Of a stretch of DNA of 64,000 nt, positions 31,763-43,478 are shown one piece after another (position 1 is the first letter of the stretch; every line of letters begins with the position of its first letter). The stretch comes from Volucribacter psittacicida (GTDB lineage: Bacteria > Pseudomonadota > Gammaproteobacteria > Enterobacterales > Pasteurellaceae): assembly GCF_004339025.1 (NCBI RefSeq), contig NZ_SMFT01000003.1, positions 1-64,000 on the forward strand, given 5' to 3'. Below the pieces are notes generated by a model. It worked only from the letters and a program-made list of their open reading frames with translations, did not search any database and was not told the origin of the DNA. The position numbers were made by a program, and so were the translations under genes.

Positions 31763-33154
31763 ATGAGTTCAGTACCTATTCAAGAGAAAAAAGTGTTTGA
31801 TAAAAATGCGATGATTTTTATTTTAGACGTGATGATTTTTCTCGTTTTATTAAATGTTTTACCTTTTGATCATAAAGTTAATCAAGGGTTAGCTTTATTG
31901 GTTTTTGTGGGAATTTTATGGCTTACAGAAGCCTTACACGTTACGATTACCGCCCTTTTAGTCCCTATTTTAGCCATTGCATTAGGTATGGTGGGTACCA
32001 AAGAGGCGTTAAGTGGATTTGCTGATCCCACTATTTTTCTATTTTTTGGTGGCTTTGCTTTAGCCACAGCCTTACATATTCAAAAACTCGATAAATTAAT
32101 TGCTAATAAAATTATGGCAATGGCAAAAGGAAATTTATTGCTAGCCGTACTTTATTTATTTTTAGTTACCGCTTTTTTATCTATGTGGATGAGTAATACC
32201 GCAACGGCTGCAATGATGTTACCGCTCGCTATGGGGATTTTGAGCCAATTAGATCGTAAAGCGTATCACAATACCTATGTATTTGTGTTACTTGGGATCG
32301 CTTATAGTGCCAGTATTGGTGGAATGGGAACATTAGTGGGAAGCCCGCCAAATGCGATTGTTGCTTCTCAATTAGATCTTAGTTTTTCAGACTGGTTAAA
32401 ATATGGCTTACCTATTATGCTGATTTTATTACCATTAATGATCGCCACCCTTTATATGGTCTTTAAACCTAAGCTCAACTTCCAGTTTGAACAACATTTT
32501 GAAAAAATTGAGTTAGATACTAAACGTATTATTACCTTAGCCATTTTTATTTTGATCGCATTATGCTGGATTTTTAGTTCCTCAGTGAACCCTGCGTTGT
32601 CTCATTTATTAGGATTAGAGAAAAATATTGCTAGCTTTGATAGCATTATTGCTTTATTTGCGGCAACCTTAGTTTGCATTACCAAAGTCGCTTCTTGGAA
32701 ACAAATTCAAGAAAATACTGAGTGGGGCGTACTATTATTGTTTGGTGGTGGCTTAACCCTCAGTGAAGTATTAAGAAATTCAGGGGCAAGCAAAGTGATG
32801 GCTGATGGTATTGTCTTTTTAATTGAAGGAGGACATTTTTATCTTATCGGTTTAATTGTGGCTGCCTTTATTATCTTTTTAACTGAATTTACCTCTAATA
32901 CAGCCAGTGCAGCTTTATTAGTCCCTATCTTTATTTCCATTGCTCAAGCATTAGGTATGCCAGAATTAGGGCTTGCATTAATTATTGGTTTAGGGGCTTC
33001 CTGTGCCTTTATGTTACCTGTCGCAACACCGCCTAATGCTATTGTATTTGGAACGGGAGAAGTTCAACAAAAAGAGATGGTTAGAGCTGGTGTTATACTA
33101 AATATTCTTTGTATCTTTGTTATTGCCACTTTCGCTTATATTTTCTGGTTTTAA
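31763..33154 (+). CDS. SLC13/DASS-family sodium-coupled anion transporter
   Basis: A 463-residue inner-membrane protein with about 11-12 hydrophobic segments. It contains two copies of the Ser-Asn-Thr substrate/sodium motif of the VcINDY family: MWMSNTATAAMMLPLA in the first half and FTSNTASAALLVPIF in the second. The helix-hairpin segments SIGGMGTLVGSPPNAI and CAFMLPVATPPNAIVFG are also typical. Likely substrates are dicarboxylates such as succinate or citrate, but phosphate or sulphate cannot be excluded; it resembles H. influenzae HI0608. ATG 31763 follows AAGGAA; an upstream in-frame ATG at 31715 would add 16 residues with poor ribosome site. Confidence 0.88.
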   Translation: MSSVPIQEKKVFDKNAMIFILDVMIFLVLLNVLPFDHKVNQGLALLVFVGILWLTEALHVTITALLVPILAIALGMVGTKEALSGFADPTIFLFFGGFALATALHIQKLDKLIANKIMAMAKGNLLLAVLYLFLVTAFLSMWMSNTATAAMMLPLAMGILSQLDRKAYHNTYVFVLLGIAYSASIGGMGTLVGSPPNAIVASQLDLSFSDWLKYGLPIMLILLPLMIATLYMVFKPKLNFQFEQHFEKIELDTKRIITLAIFILIALCWIFSSSVNPALSHLLGLEKNIASFDSIIALFAATLVCITKVASWKQIQENTEWGVLLLFGGGLTLSEVLRNSGASKVMADGIVFLIEGGHFYLIGLIVAAFIIFLTEFTSNTASAALLVPIFISIAQALGMPELGLALIIGLGASCAFMLPVATPPNAIVFGTGEVQQKEMVRAGVILNILCIFVIATFAYIFWF

Positions 33155-33183
33155 CCCATATAAAACGAGATTTCTTCAAAGAT

Positions 33184-33212
33184 TAGCCCTAGCAATGCCT
33201 AGGGCTATTTTA
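33184..33212 (+). terminator. terminator after the SLC13 transporter gene
   Basis: TAGCCCTAG (33184-33192), loop of six, CTAGGGCTA (33199-33207), then TTTTA. Confidence 0.8.
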
Positions 33213-33246
33213 TAGTCGTGCCACTTTAAATTAAAACGGCGATAAT
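33210..33246 (+). repeat. MITE-like repeat, remnant
   Basis: TTATAGTCGTGCCACTTTAA resembles the ends of the element at 52868-52977 (ATATAGTCGTTTCAATTTAA). Only about 37 bases are recognisable, adjoining the terminator. Confidence 0.4.
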
Positions 33247-33306
33247 AGAAAATGAAAATAAAGGTGTATAATAAACCCATTTTTAATCAATAATAATGAG
33301 GAAAAT

Positions 33307-34230
33307 ATGAATTTACACAGCCAAAATGTACTTGATGAACCAAATCATAATACCATTTTTATGGTATGGAATTTTAAACCAGAGATTGATGTGTCTAAAC
33401 ATTTCAAACGGTTATGCACCCTCATCATTAACCTTAACCATACTGCACAAATTCGTTTTCCTGATGCTCATGCCAGTGTTGTCATGGGAATAGGTTATGA
33501 GGCTTGGCAACAGTTGGATTTACCAACACCTTTACCAAAAGAATTTTCACCATTTAGAGCTATCAAAGGAAGTAAGCATACCGCAGTATCAACCAGAGGG
33601 GATTTACATTTTCATATTCGTAGTGATGAACAAAGTTTTTGTATTGATACTGCGGCGGTTATTACGGATTTATTGCAAGAGGTAGCAGATAGCGTGGAAG
33701 AAGTTCATGGCTTCCGTTACTGGGATGGACGCAGTATCCTCGGTTTTGTGGATGGCACAGAAAACCCACAAGGCGAAGATCGTAAACGTTTTGGTATGAT
33801 TGGCGAGGAAGATCCTGTTTACCAAGGGGGAAGTTATTTATTTGTACAAAAATATCTCCATGATATGCAGGCTTGGCGAGCTTTGCCAGTGGAAGAACAA
33901 GAAAAAGTCATTGGACGCAGTAAAATTGATGATATTGAAATGGACGAAGACACCAAGCCAAGTAACTCTCATTCCGCATTAGCCAATATTGGCGATGACT
34001 TTAAGGTGATCCGCGATAATATGCCCTTTGGCAATGTTTCCAATAATGAAATGGGGACATATTTTATCGCTTATGCCAATTCATTTAGCACAGTACGCCG
34101 TATGCTATCTAATATGTTTATTGGTAGCCCAAAAGGGAATTATGATCGCATTTTAGATTTTAGTACCGCCAAAACAGGCACATTATTTTTTGTTCCAACC
34201 TTAGATATGTTAGGCGAGTTTGCTGAGTAG
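33307..34230 (+). CDS. yfeX: DyP-type heme peroxidase (YfeX-like)
   Basis: A 307-residue dye-decolorising-type peroxidase of the YfeX/TyrA subgroup. The distal motif GFVDGTENPQGEDR has the conserved Asp of GxxDG. A distal Arg lies in VIRDNMPFGN, and the probable heme-ligand His is in PSNSHSALANIG. No signal peptide is present, so it is cytoplasmic, as is YfeX. Family members act on protoporphyrinogen and possibly on heme; iron release from heme is disputed. GAGGA precedes the ATG. An uptake signal follows two bases after the stop (34232-34240). Confidence 0.92.
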   Translation: MNLHSQNVLDEPNHNTIFMVWNFKPEIDVSKHFKRLCTLIINLNHTAQIRFPDAHASVVMGIGYEAWQQLDLPTPLPKEFSPFRAIKGSKHTAVSTRGDLHFHIRSDEQSFCIDTAAVITDLLQEVADSVEEVHGFRYWDGRSILGFVDGTENPQGEDRKRFGMIGEEDPVYQGGSYLFVQKYLHDMQAWRALPVEEQEKVIGRSKIDDIEMDEDTKPSNSHSALANIGDDFKVIRDNMPFGNVSNNEMGTYFIAYANSFSTVRRMLSNMFIGSPKGNYDRILDFSTAKTGTLFFVPTLDMLGEFAE

Positions 34231-34231
34231 T

Positions 34232-34240
34232 AAGTGCGGT
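34232..34240 (+). repeat. DNA uptake signal sequence
   Basis: AAGTGCGGT immediately after the peroxidase stop codon, followed by GGGTTTTTTT; no paired inverted copy, so not a terminator stem. Confidence 0.85.
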
Positions 34241-34305
34241 GGGTTTTTTTGAATAAATATAGGCTTGCTTTCTTTGCCTCAAAGAGAGTAAGCTCATTAT
34301 GAAAA

Positions 34306-34370
34306 ATATCATCGTCCCACGTTAAAATAATATCGCGCTGGCACGCCTTGTTTTTGAAGCGACTATAATT
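34306..34370 (-). repeat. MITE-like palindromic repeat, short copy
   Basis: About 65 bases made of the two ends of the full element: on the minus strand ATTATAGTCGCTTCAA at one side and TTTTAACGTGGGACGATG at the other, with the middle deleted. Confidence 0.6.
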
Positions 34371-34373
34371 CAA

Positions 34374-34400
34374 AAAACGACCGCTCTTTTCTTAAGCGGT
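34374..34400 (-). terminator. terminator of the LysR-type gene
   Basis: On the minus strand ACCGCT (34400-34395), a nine-base loop holding the stop codon, AGCGGT (34385-34380), then CGTTTTTTG. The stem overlaps the end of the coding region. Confidence 0.7.
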
Positions 34401-35285
34401 TTTTAATTGGGCAAAATATTGCTCTATTAGCTCACAAATAATACGCATTTTTTCCGATTGAATACGTTGTAAACGTACTAAATATAAGGGATAAAGGGGC
34501 AATTTCCATTCAGCACAAAGCTGAATTAAGTTTCCTTGTTGTAAGTGAGCCTGCACATCTAATTTAGGTTGCATAGACACACCAAAGCCATTTAGTGTGA
34601 GAGAACGGCTATTATATACACTATTACATTGCACGCGATAATTAGGTGTGATCGTAGTTTGTTGTTGTCCACGTTGAAAATGGATAGACATTTGCGATTG
34701 ATGACGAAAATTGATCCAATCTAATGCAGCGAGTTCATCAAGATTGTTAGGTAAAGCCTGTTGAGCTAAATAATCAGGGCTTGCACATATTACCATTTCA
34801 ATATCAAAGAGATGTTTAGCGATCATATTATTTTGCAAGCTATTTTTCCCTACGCGTAATGCAATATCAATACGTTGTTCAACTAAATCAATCAGTTTAT
34901 CCTCAAAATATAAATTGAGATTCATCGCAGGATATTGAGCAAGAATTTTTTTAAAGGTTTGCATTAATAAGCTATCTACAAATCCCGTTACGCAAGCAAT
35001 ATTTAATTGCCCCATCGGCTTATGGCGTAAGGCATCAATGGCATTAATGGCATTATCCGCCTGCTGTTGCAAATGAGCAATATGTTGATAAAACACCTCT
35101 CCCGCTTCTGTCAGAGAAAGTTTTCTGGTTGTACGATGAAATAATTTTATTGCTAATTGTTGTTCTAATTTTTTAATGGCTTGAGTTACGGCAGGCGAGG
35201 TCATCATAAGTTGTTCCGCCGCTTTCGTCATTGAACCTGTTTCAACAACCTTAATAAAAATAAGCATATTTCTAAAATCATACAT
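34392..35285 (-). CDS. LysR-family transcriptional regulator
   Basis: A 297-residue LTTR. The N-terminal winged helix (about 1-60) is MYDFRNMLIFIKVVETGSMTKAAEQLMMTSPAVTQAIKKLEQQLAIKLFHRTTRKLSLT. The C-terminal part is the periplasmic-binding-like effector domain, with IALRVGKNSLQNNMIAKHLF typical of the CrgA/DsdC-like branch. It is transcribed away from the NAD(P)-binding protein gene at 35422, and the 136-base spacer between them is the likely site of its action. The effector is unknown. Confidence 0.9.
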   Translation of the reverse strand: MYDFRNMLIFIKVVETGSMTKAAEQLMMTSPAVTQAIKKLEQQLAIKLFHRTTRKLSLTEAGEVFYQHIAHLQQQADNAINAIDALRHKPMGQLNIACVTGFVDSLLMQTFKKILAQYPAMNLNLYFEDKLIDLVEQRIDIALRVGKNSLQNNMIAKHLFDIEMVICASPDYLAQQALPNNLDELAALDWINFRHQSQMSIHFQRGQQQTTITPNYRVQCNSVYNSRSLTLNGFGVSMQPKLDVQAHLQQGNLIQLCAEWKLPLYPLYLVRLQRIQSEKMRIICELIEQYFAQLKTA

Positions 35286-35421
35286 AGTGTATTACCTGCG
35301 ATTATTAAGTTTTACTAACAAGTGTATTGAGCTTTCAAGTAATGATCAAGCTATTATTTCTTACTATAATATCAATCACTTACCACAACAGTTATAAATA
35401 ACCCCAGAATAAGGAGTAAAT

Positions 35422-36072
35422 ATGAAAGTATTATTAATTGGTGGAACAGGTTACACAGGTAAAGCCGTCTGTGAGGAATTATTACAACGAGGACACCAAG
35501 TTATTCTTGTGACACGTCAACCAGAAAAAATTCAAACCACAGAACAATTACAAGCCATAAGTCTTCCATTAACAGATATTGCCAGCTTAACTCAGCAATT
35601 TGCTGAAGTTGATGTGGTGGTTAATGCGGCGGTACCTGATCGTCATTGTTCCGATTTTGTTGAACAAGTGTGGCAAATAGAACGAGCCTTAGTGGAAGCC
35701 GCTAAAATGACAAAAGTACGTTTATTCTTACTTGGCGGAGCAGGTAGTTTATATGTTGCTCCTCAAGTTCAGCTAGTGGATACGCCAGAATTTCCCGCTG
35801 AATTTAAACTTGAGGCAGAGTTATTTAAAGAGATTTTAGCTTGGTTAAAACAACAAAAGGACGTAAATTGGACAATGATTTCTCCACCTCCTGTTTACTT
35901 TAATGGCTCACCTTTTACACAACGCAAGGAACAATACCGCATTGCTAAGGACGAAGTGCTTATGCTAGACGGAGAACCAACAGGTATTAGTAACTTTGAC
36001 TTAGCTATTGCCATTGTTGACGAGTTAGAGCAACCTAAATTTAGCCAACAACGTTTTACGGCGGGATATTAA
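35422..36072 (+). CDS. NAD(P)-binding Rossmann-fold protein (atypical SDR / NmrA-like)
   Basis: A 216-residue protein with the dinucleotide-binding motif VLLIGGTGYTGKAV (3-16), an acidic/ala segment VVVNAAVPDRH and a C-terminal segment MISPPPVYFNGSPF. It resembles the YwnB/YfhF-like NAD(P)H-binding group of extended SDR proteins used in redox sensing or flavin/biliverdin-type reductions. It lacks the canonical YxxxK catalytic pair, so enzymatic activity is uncertain. AAGGAG precedes the ATG. It is divergent from the LysR gene, which likely regulates it. Its stop abuts an uptake signal at 36072-36080. Confidence 0.8.
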   Translation: MKVLLIGGTGYTGKAVCEELLQRGHQVILVTRQPEKIQTTEQLQAISLPLTDIASLTQQFAEVDVVVNAAVPDRHCSDFVEQVWQIERALVEAAKMTKVRLFLLGGAGSLYVAPQVQLVDTPEFPAEFKLEAELFKEILAWLKQQKDVNWTMISPPPVYFNGSPFTQRKEQYRIAKDEVLMLDGEPTGISNFDLAIAIVDELEQPKFSQQRFTAGY

Positions 36073-36080
36073 AGTGCGGT
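36072..36080 (+). repeat. DNA uptake signal sequence
   Basis: AAGTGCGGT beginning on the last base of the stop codon of the Rossmann-fold gene. Confidence 0.85.
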
Positions 36081-36137
36081 CGGTTTTTTTATTATTTTTA
36101 AACTAATTAATCCTTTCCCTTAAATGTTAAGTAACAA

Positions 36138-36174
36138 AATACCCTTAGTCATTATTACTAAGGGTATTTTTTAT
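36138..36174 (+). terminator. terminator of the Rossmann-fold gene
   Basis: AATACCCTTAGT (36138-36149), a seven-base loop, ACTAAGGGTATT (36157-36168), then TTTTTATA. The stem may also serve purB from the other side, where its T run is weaker. Confidence 0.85.
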
Positions 36175-36252
36175 ACAGAGATGCCCATAAATGGAAACGG
36201 GCATAAAATATACACTTAAATCCTAAAATGTTCTAAGTGCAGATCTATGGCG

Positions 36253-37632
<1,380 letters not shown>

Positions 37633-38262
37633 TTAATAGTTAATCGATGATAAAAGTTGTTGTGCTTGATTGATAATTTTACGGCGTGAAAATAAAATTT
37701 GCCATTTGGTACCGCCTACTTGGCGCCATAATACCGCCGAACGAATTCCTGCGAGTAAGCAAGCACGAATTTTGTGTTGGATTAAAGGTTGTTGTAGATA
37801 AAGAGGGTTGCCTTTTACTTGAATTTTATTACCTAAAGGGCTAATAACCTCCACATAAATGGCGGCAAGACTGGCGAGCATTTGTTCATCAAATAAATCA
37901 AAGTAGGCAAGTTGGTTGGGAATGCGTTGGATTTTATGGGCTAATTCCGTTTTAGCTTGCTCTGATTTATTGAGTTTACTTTCTAACGCTAATAAGCTCA
38001 TCCAATAACGGCTTACTTCTAAATCATTTTCGCCTTTTACCCCACCAAATTGTTCTAATAAGGTGGTTAAGCCTAATTCTAAATGTTCAATTTTATCGCC
38101 AAAAACCGCAAGGGTATGTGTTGGGGAGGTTTGTAATAGGCTTTGGATTGAATATTGTTGCGCCTCTTTCTCGGCATCGCCATAATGGGCGAATTGTTGT
38201 ACCAATTTTGTGGCTTGACATAAGCCTGCGAGGGCAAGAGTAATATCGTAATAATTGGCCAT
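37633..38262 (-). CDS. hflD: HflD lysogenisation regulator family protein
   Basis: A 209-residue mostly helical protein (DUF489). It starts [30 protein letters not shown] and has [19 protein letters not shown] near the C terminus, both typical of HflD. In E. coli HflD is a peripheral membrane protein that interacts with lambda CII; its cellular role is unclear. The gene sits between mnmA and purB, a very conserved context. Confidence 0.93.
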   Translation of the reverse strand: MANYYDITLALAGLCQATKLVQQFAHYGDAEKEAQQYSIQSLLQTSPTHTLAVFGDKIEHLELGLTTLLEQFGGVKGENDLEVSRYWMSLLALESKLNKSEQAKTELAHKIQRIPNQLAYFDLFDEQMLASLAAIYVEVISPLGNKIQVKGNPLYLQQPLIQHKIRACLLAGIRSAVLWRQVGGTKWQILFSRRKIINQAQQLLSSINY

Positions 38263-38356
38263 GAATAAATCAACGTGATGAGGTTAATAAAGCTGACAGA
38301 AATATACCATTTCTCTATACAATTTAAAAGGCGATCAAAAAACAATCCTAATTTTG

Positions 38357-38365
38357 ACCGCACTT
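38357..38365 (-). repeat. DNA uptake signal sequence
   Basis: ACCGCACTT in the 120-base gap between mnmA and hflD. Confidence 0.85.
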
Positions 38366-38382
38366 TTCTGAGGAAGTGATGA

Positions 38383-39534
38383 TTATTTCAAGGCTTGCTC
38401 AATAATTCCTCCCCCTAAACAGACTTCGCCTTGATAAAAGACAGCAGATTGTCCTGGAGTCACCGCCATTTGAGGTTCATCAAACATCACACTAATGCAA
38501 TCTTGATTGATTGGCTCAATGGTGCAGGTGATATCTGTTTGACGATAGCGGGTTTTGACGCTACAGCGTAAAGGTTGTTGCAAGGCTTGGCGATCAACCC
38601 AGTGTAATTGTTGAGCAATCAAGCCTTTGGCATAGAGTCTTGGGTGGTTATGCCCTTGGGCAACAATGAGTTCATTATTGGCAAGATCTTTTTCTACCAC
38701 ATACCAAGCTTCATCGCCTGCATTTTTTAAGCCACCGATACCTAAGCCTTTGCGTTGTCCTAGGGTATGGTACATTAACCCATCGTGGCGACCAATGATC
38801 TCGCCGTCAACGGTGCGAATATCGCCCGGTTGAGCGGGCAAGAAACGGGCGAGAAAGTCTTTGAATTTACGTTCGCCAATAAAGCAAATGCCAGTGGAAT
38901 CTTTTTTCTTGGCGGTCACTAAGTCAAGTTCTTCGGCAATTTGACGCACTATCGGCTTTTCTAATTCGCCAATAGGGAAAAGGCTTTGGGCGATTTGTTG
39001 GTGGCTTAGGGTATATAAAAAATAGCTTTGATCCTTGTTGCTGTCTAATCCACGTAATAATTGTGCTTTGCCTTGATGTTCGCCACGTCTTACATAATGC
39101 CCTGTGGCAATATAATCTGCTCCAAGATCCTCTGCGGCATAATCTAAAAAGGCTTTGAATTTAATTTCCTTATTACACAAAATATCAGGATTTGGGGTGC
39201 GTCCTGCTTTGTATTCATTTAAAAAATGTTCAAATACATTGTCCCAATATTCGGCGGCAAAATTGATTTTATGTAAGTGAATACCAAGTTTATCGCATAC
39301 CGCTTGTGCATCGGCTAAATCCGCAGCGGCGGTGCAATAATCCGTATCATCATCTTCTTCCCAATTTTTCATAAACAAGCCTTCTACTTGGTAGCCTTGT
39401 TGTTGTAATAAATAAGCAGAAACGGAAGAATCAACGCCGCCAGACATACCGACAATCACTTTTTTAGCTTGATTAGCAAGGCGTTGCTGTTCACTGATTG
39501 GGGTTACATATTGTTGATAAGTTGTTGATTTCAT
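38383..39534 (-). CDS. mnmA: tRNA-specific 2-thiouridylase MnmA
   Basis: A 383-residue enzyme that thiolates U34 of tRNA-Lys, -Glu and -Gln. The PP-loop motif [16 protein letters not shown] is near residue 28. Catalytic cysteines are in [12 protein letters not shown] and [12 protein letters not shown]. The C-terminal barrel includes [18 protein letters not shown] and [20 protein letters not shown]. The ATG at 39534 matches the start of Haemophilus homologues. A longer ORF reaching 39624 would overlap the waaC end and carries no conserved sequence. Confidence 0.96.
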   Translation of the reverse strand: MKSTTYQQYVTPISEQQRLANQAKKVIVGMSGGVDSSVSAYLLQQQGYQVEGLFMKNWEEDDDTDYCTAAADLADAQAVCDKLGIHLHKINFAAEYWDNVFEHFLNEYKAGRTPNPDILCNKEIKFKAFLDYAAEDLGADYIATGHYVRRGEHQGKAQLLRGLDSNKDQSYFLYTLSHQQIAQSLFPIGELEKPIVRQIAEELDLVTAKKKDSTGICFIGERKFKDFLARFLPAQPGDIRTVDGEIIGRHDGLMYHTLGQRKGLGIGGLKNAGDEAWYVVEKDLANNELIVAQGHNHPRLYAKGLIAQQLHWVDRQALQQPLRCSVKTRYRQTDITCTIEPINQDCISVMFDEPQMAVTPGQSAVFYQGEVCLGGGIIEQALK

Positions 39535-39553
39535 AATAACTCTGTTGTTGTAA

Positions 39554-39562
39554 AAGTGCGGT
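39554..39562 (+). repeat. DNA uptake signal sequence
   Basis: AAGTGCGGT between the waaC stop and the mnmA start, 20 bases before mnmA on its template side. Confidence 0.85.
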
Positions 39563-39598
39563 CTATTTTTAACAAAATTCTCTTTGCAGATAGCTATA

Positions 39599-40561
39599 TT
39601 AAGCAAATAACGCAAGTTGCTCAAGTTTTGTTATTACTTGTGAAACTTGAATATCCGCCATTGTGTTGCCTTGTAAATAATATTGTTGTTGTCCATAACA
39701 GCCGATAAGTTGGGGATCCGTTGCCCCATATAAACTAATATTGGGAACCGCTAATGTCGCAGTTAAATGGGCTAACCCCGTATCTACCGAAACCACTGCC
39801 CGAGCTTGAACAATAATTTGGGCTAATTGGCTTAAACTTGTTTTGGGCAAAACCTCTACTAAGGGAGCTTGTTGAGCGAGACGTTCCGCTCGGGCTTTTT
39901 CCTGTGGTGTGCCCCAAGGCAGTTTGACCTTAATGCCTCGTTGATTGAGTTGCTGAAATAATGCTGCCCAAGAAGATTCAAGCCAATGCTTATCCGCCCT
40001 AGTGGTGGCGTGAATTGCCACAACATAAGGCTCGGCAGGGGGATTTTGCGAGCCAAAATGGGAGAGAATACCATAATCTCCCTTTGTTGTCGGCAAAGGA
40101 TAGCCTAAACTGGCAGCGAATAATTGCCTAATCCGCTCTACGGCGTGTTGTTGGTAATTAATGGCATAGGTATGATCATAAAATAAGCTCGCAAGAGGTT
40201 CACGAATAGAATGACGATCATAGCCATATTTACGCCCTTTTGCCCAATAAGTGGCGAATAACGCACTTTTTAATAGACCTTGCGCATCAATTACCGCATC
40301 ATAATTTTGTTGCTGTAATTGCTGTTTATAGGCTCGCCATTGTTGCCAACTTTCGGCTTTAAAAAGCTGTTTCCGCCAACGGCGTAGCCCAATGGGAATA
40401 ACCTGTTTTACTGCCGAATGCCAACTTGGGATCTCGCAAAAATTTTCCTCCACCACCCAATCTACCTGCAAATCTTTGATCGCCATTTGGGCGTCAGTTA
40501 ATGCCGGTAGGCTGTGTAAAATATCGCCCATTGAGGAGGTTTTAATTAAACAAATTCTCAT
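39599..40561 (-). CDS. waaC: LPS heptosyltransferase I
   Basis: A 320-residue family-9 glycosyltransferase that adds the first L-glycero-D-manno-heptose to Kdo of the lipooligosaccharide inner core. The N terminus [21 protein letters not shown] is the family nucleotide-sugar/lipid A contact. [32 protein letters not shown] is the conserved donor-binding end. The start overlaps the waaF stop (ATGA). It is the last gene of the hldD-waaF-waaC cluster. It lies on the cytoplasmic face of the inner membrane. Confidence 0.94.
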   Translation of the reverse strand: MRICLIKTSSMGDILHSLPALTDAQMAIKDLQVDWVVEENFCEIPSWHSAVKQVIPIGLRRWRKQLFKAESWQQWRAYKQQLQQQNYDAVIDAQGLLKSALFATYWAKGRKYGYDRHSIREPLASLFYDHTYAINYQQHAVERIRQLFAASLGYPLPTTKGDYGILSHFGSQNPPAEPYVVAIHATTRADKHWLESSWAALFQQLNQRGIKVKLPWGTPQEKARAERLAQQAPLVEVLPKTSLSQLAQIIVQARAVVSVDTGLAHLTATLAVPNISLYGATDPQLIGCYGQQQYYLQGNTMADIQVSQVITKLEQLALFA

Positions 40562-41613
40562 TGTGAAGATTGCTCGGCCAAAAGTGCGGTCAATTTTTGC
40601 AAAACTTTTTCAGGTTGAATATCAATTAAACTTTGATGATAACCTTCTTGGCTATCCTTGCCTTGCCGAATTTTGATTAAGCCACCTTCAATTAAGCGGA
40701 TAATACAGGCGTTATCAGATAAAGGCGGTGTATATTGTGGACTGGTCGGCCCATAGCAAGCCACTAAGGGGCGTTGCAAAGCGGCGGCGATGTGCATTAA
40801 ACCGCTGTCATTACTCACAATCGCACGACAATCCGCGATCAAATCCACCGCTTGATTTAAGCTCGTTTGCCCTGCTAAATTAATGCAGTAGGGCTGCAAC
40901 TCAGGGGCAAGGCTGTTACGAATTTGTTCGCCAACGGCAAAATCTTTGGCAGAGCCAAATAGGCGGATACTATAATGCTGTGCAATTAATTGCTCGGCAA
41001 GTTTAGCATAATGATAATGCGGCCAACGTTTAGCTGGGCCAAATTCTGCCCCTGGGCAAAAACCAATAGCAGGGCGTGCTTCTGTCAGGGCTAATTGATG
41101 TTGAAAAGCCTGCTTCGTTTGAGCAATCTCTGTGGGATTGGTTTGCAAATAAGGGGTAGGAATGGTTAATTGCTGTGCTGTTGGAACTTGATTAGCCGGA
41201 TAAGCCAACGCCACATAGCGTTGCACCATCATTGGATAATCTTGCTTATTACGGCGGAGATCATTGAGTACGCCATAACGGCTTTCCCCTTTCCAACCTC
41301 GACGTAACGGAATCTTGGCAAAATAAGGAATTAACGCAGACTTAAAAGAGTTCGGTAAGACGATTGCCATATCATATTGATTTCTCAATGATTTCCCAAT
41401 GTGATAACGGGCTTTCAAGGCAAACTCGCCATGCCCAATGGGCATACTCATCGCCTGTCTGACTTCAGGCATACGTTGTAATAATGGCTTGCACCAATCA
41501 GGGGCAAGCACATCAATTTGACATTGCGGATATAATTGAGCCAAGCCTTGATAAAGGCTATGAGACATCATCATATCGCCCACCCAAGAAGGGCCAATAA
41601 TTAAAATATTCAT
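40558..41613 (-). CDS. waaF: LPS heptosyltransferase II
   Basis: A 351-residue family-9 glycosyltransferase that adds the second heptose. [22 protein letters not shown] starts the protein; [26 protein letters not shown] and [28 protein letters not shown] are donor-binding regions. ATG 41613 overlaps the hldD stop as ATGA; a longer ORF starting at 41631 would add six residues. An uptake signal is inside (40582-40590). Confidence 0.94.
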   Translation of the reverse strand: MNILIIGPSWVGDMMMSHSLYQGLAQLYPQCQIDVLAPDWCKPLLQRMPEVRQAMSMPIGHGEFALKARYHIGKSLRNQYDMAIVLPNSFKSALIPYFAKIPLRRGWKGESRYGVLNDLRRNKQDYPMMVQRYVALAYPANQVPTAQQLTIPTPYLQTNPTEIAQTKQAFQHQLALTEARPAIGFCPGAEFGPAKRWPHYHYAKLAEQLIAQHYSIRLFGSAKDFAVGEQIRNSLAPELQPYCINLAGQTSLNQAVDLIADCRAIVSNDSGLMHIAAALQRPLVACYGPTSPQYTPPLSDNACIIRLIEGGLIKIRQGKDSQEGYHQSLIDIQPEKVLQKLTALLAEQSSQ

Positions 41614-42539
41614 GATTTGCGATTTAACCATTGCATATATTCAGCCACACCTTGAGCCACGTTTTTGAAAGACTTATCGTAGCCTGCTTGGCGTAACTTG
41701 GTAAGGTTGGCTTGGGTATGTTCTTGATAGCGAGATTTTAAATGCTCAGGGAAAGGAATGGTTTCTATTTCCCCCTTGCCATGGTATTGGATTACCGCTT
41801 TAGCCACTTCTGCAAAGGACTCCGCATTGCCTGTACCACAATTATAAATCCCCGAAATACCCTTTTGCCACGCCCAAATGTTCACTTGTGCCACATCTTC
41901 CACATACACAAAATCCCGTAAAAAATGGCTTGAGCCAGCGAATAATTTCGGATTTTCGCCATTTAACATTTGCTTATTCAAATGAAAAGCCACACTCGCC
42001 ATACTGCCTTTATGCTGTTCTCTCGGCCCATACACATTAAAATATTTAAAGCCACACACAGGGGATTTGACTTGAGGCAAAATGGCTCTTACATATTGAT
42101 CAAATAAAAATTTAGAATAACCATACACATTTAAAGGCTGTTCAAATTCACGTTGCTCAATAAATTCAGTTTTATCGCCATAAGTAGCAGCACTAGAAGC
42201 ATAAAGGAAAGGAATACGACGATCTAAACAGTAATGCAAAAGCTCTTTAGAATATTCATAGTTGTTTTGCATAATATATTTACCGTCCCATTCTGTGGTA
42301 GCTGAACAAGCCCCTTGATGGAAAATGGCATCAATTTCACCAAAGTCATCACCAGCAATAATTGACGCAATAAAATCTTCTTTATCACAATAATCCGCAA
42401 TATCTAAGTCCACCAGATTAACGAATTTTGTGCCGTCTTTAAGATTATCTACCACTAAAATATCTTTACGCCCTAACTGGTTTAAGGCTTTCACAATATT
42501 GCTACCAATAAAACCTGCACCACCTGTTACAATAATCAT
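41610..42539 (-). CDS. hldD: ADP-L-glycero-D-manno-heptose 6-epimerase
   Basis: A 309-residue extended SDR epimerase that makes the ADP-L,D-heptose used by WaaC and WaaF. The NADP-binding motif is [19 protein letters not shown]; the catalytic pair is in [14 protein letters not shown] (YxxxK) and the acceptor segment is [25 protein letters not shown]. It heads the heptose operon, so donor synthesis and transfer are coupled. AGGAG precedes the ATG. Confidence 0.96.
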   Translation of the reverse strand: MIIVTGGAGFIGSNIVKALNQLGRKDILVVDNLKDGTKFVNLVDLDIADYCDKEDFIASIIAGDDFGEIDAIFHQGACSATTEWDGKYIMQNNYEYSKELLHYCLDRRIPFLYASSAATYGDKTEFIEQREFEQPLNVYGYSKFLFDQYVRAILPQVKSPVCGFKYFNVYGPREQHKGSMASVAFHLNKQMLNGENPKLFAGSSHFLRDFVYVEDVAQVNIWAWQKGISGIYNCGTGNAESFAEVAKAVIQYHGKGEIETIPFPEHLKSRYQEHTQANLTKLRQAGYDKSFKNVAQGVAEYMQWLNRKS

Positions 42540-42578
42540 CTTCTTTCTCCTTCATCAATTTGTTGCATTATTTTAGCA

Positions 42579-43397
42579 TTAATAAATAGCAAAAGTCGCT
42601 CGAATATAACTGGCTACCGCCTCATCTTTATTTAAGCCAATTTGTTCTAGTTGCGGGCAAGCGGTTTTTAAACGAGGATCCGCATTAAGCATAATACAAC
42701 CTTTGCCTACCAGACTTAGCATTTCCACATCGTTCATACCATCACCAAAGGCAATACAATCTTGCAGTTGATAATCTCGCTGGGTTAATAAATAAGAAAG
42801 TGCGGTGCCTTTTGACACATTTTTATTCATCACTTCTAAACATTGTGGCGTAGAAAAGGTAATCGCCGTCTGCTCGCCAAATTGCTGACGTAATCTTTGT
42901 TCTAGCGGGATCAAATCCGCAGGTTCTCGTCCAATAAAAAAGACTTTTTCCGTACCGCGTCCATGATGTTGAGTAAAATCCACCACTTGATACATAAAGC
43001 CAGAATCTTGATGATATTTGTGTAACTCGGGAATATCCTTGTTAATAAACCACCCCTCATCTTGATAGCTATTTACACAAACACGCTCAGGATTACATTC
43101 AATATTCATAATTTGCCAAGCCAAATTTTCATCAAGGCTATTATGGTATAAAAGATTACCTTGTAAATCATGTATTCTTGCCCCATTTGAAGTAATCATC
43201 ACCGCATTATCTAGCTGAGCCTTGGCTAAAATTGCACTGACATCCGTATAATTTCGCCCAGTAGCAAGAATAATATCTACTTTTCGCTGAGCAACTTTCG
43301 CCAAAGTTTGCAAGGTAAACTCGCCGATAATATGATTCGCATTTAACAATGTACCGTCTAAATCAGATACGATTGCTCGAAAAGGTAATTTGTTCAT
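42579..43397 (-). CDS. yigL: HAD-IIB (Cof-type) phosphatase YigL
   Basis: A 272-residue HAD phosphatase. The catalytic motif AIVSDLDGTLLNANH starts near residue 7, motif II is in ILATGRNYTDV, and the C-terminal motif is CIAFGDGMNDVEML. The middle sequence MITSNGARIHDLQGNLLYHNSL matches E. coli YigL, which dephosphorylates pyridoxal 5'-phosphate and sugar phosphates. The ORF continues to 43553, but the extra 52 residues come from the MITE-like repeat at 43479-43561 and are not part of the gene. An uptake signal is inside (42798-42806). Confidence 0.88.
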   Translation of the reverse strand: MNKLPFRAIVSDLDGTLLNANHIIGEFTLQTLAKVAQRKVDIILATGRNYTDVSAILAKAQLDNAVMITSNGARIHDLQGNLLYHNSLDENLAWQIMNIECNPERVCVNSYQDEGWFINKDIPELHKYHQDSGFMYQVVDFTQHHGRGTEKVFFIGREPADLIPLEQRLRQQFGEQTAITFSTPQCLEVMNKNVSKGTALSYLLTQRDYQLQDCIAFGDGMNDVEMLSLVGKGCIMLNADPRLKTACPQLEQIGLNKDEAVASYIRATFAIY

Positions 43398-43478
43398 TGT
43401 GATTCCTATTTGATGGATAGAGGGGGAGATCATAGCAAAAATGGCGTATTTTGGGAATTTTAGCTGTTGGTTAATGTA

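Noticed and set aside
34140-34373. Minus-strand ORF after the DyP peroxidase
   Set aside because: It covers the end of the peroxidase gene and a MITE-like repeat; no ribosome site or homology.
35286-35421. LysR binding box between the LysR gene and the Rossmann-fold gene
   Set aside because: Several T-N11-A stretches occur in this AT-rich spacer, but none is a convincing symmetrical box.
39535-39624. Longer N terminus of mnmA
   Set aside because: It would overlap waaC and has no similarity to MnmA; the ATG at 39534 matches the family start.
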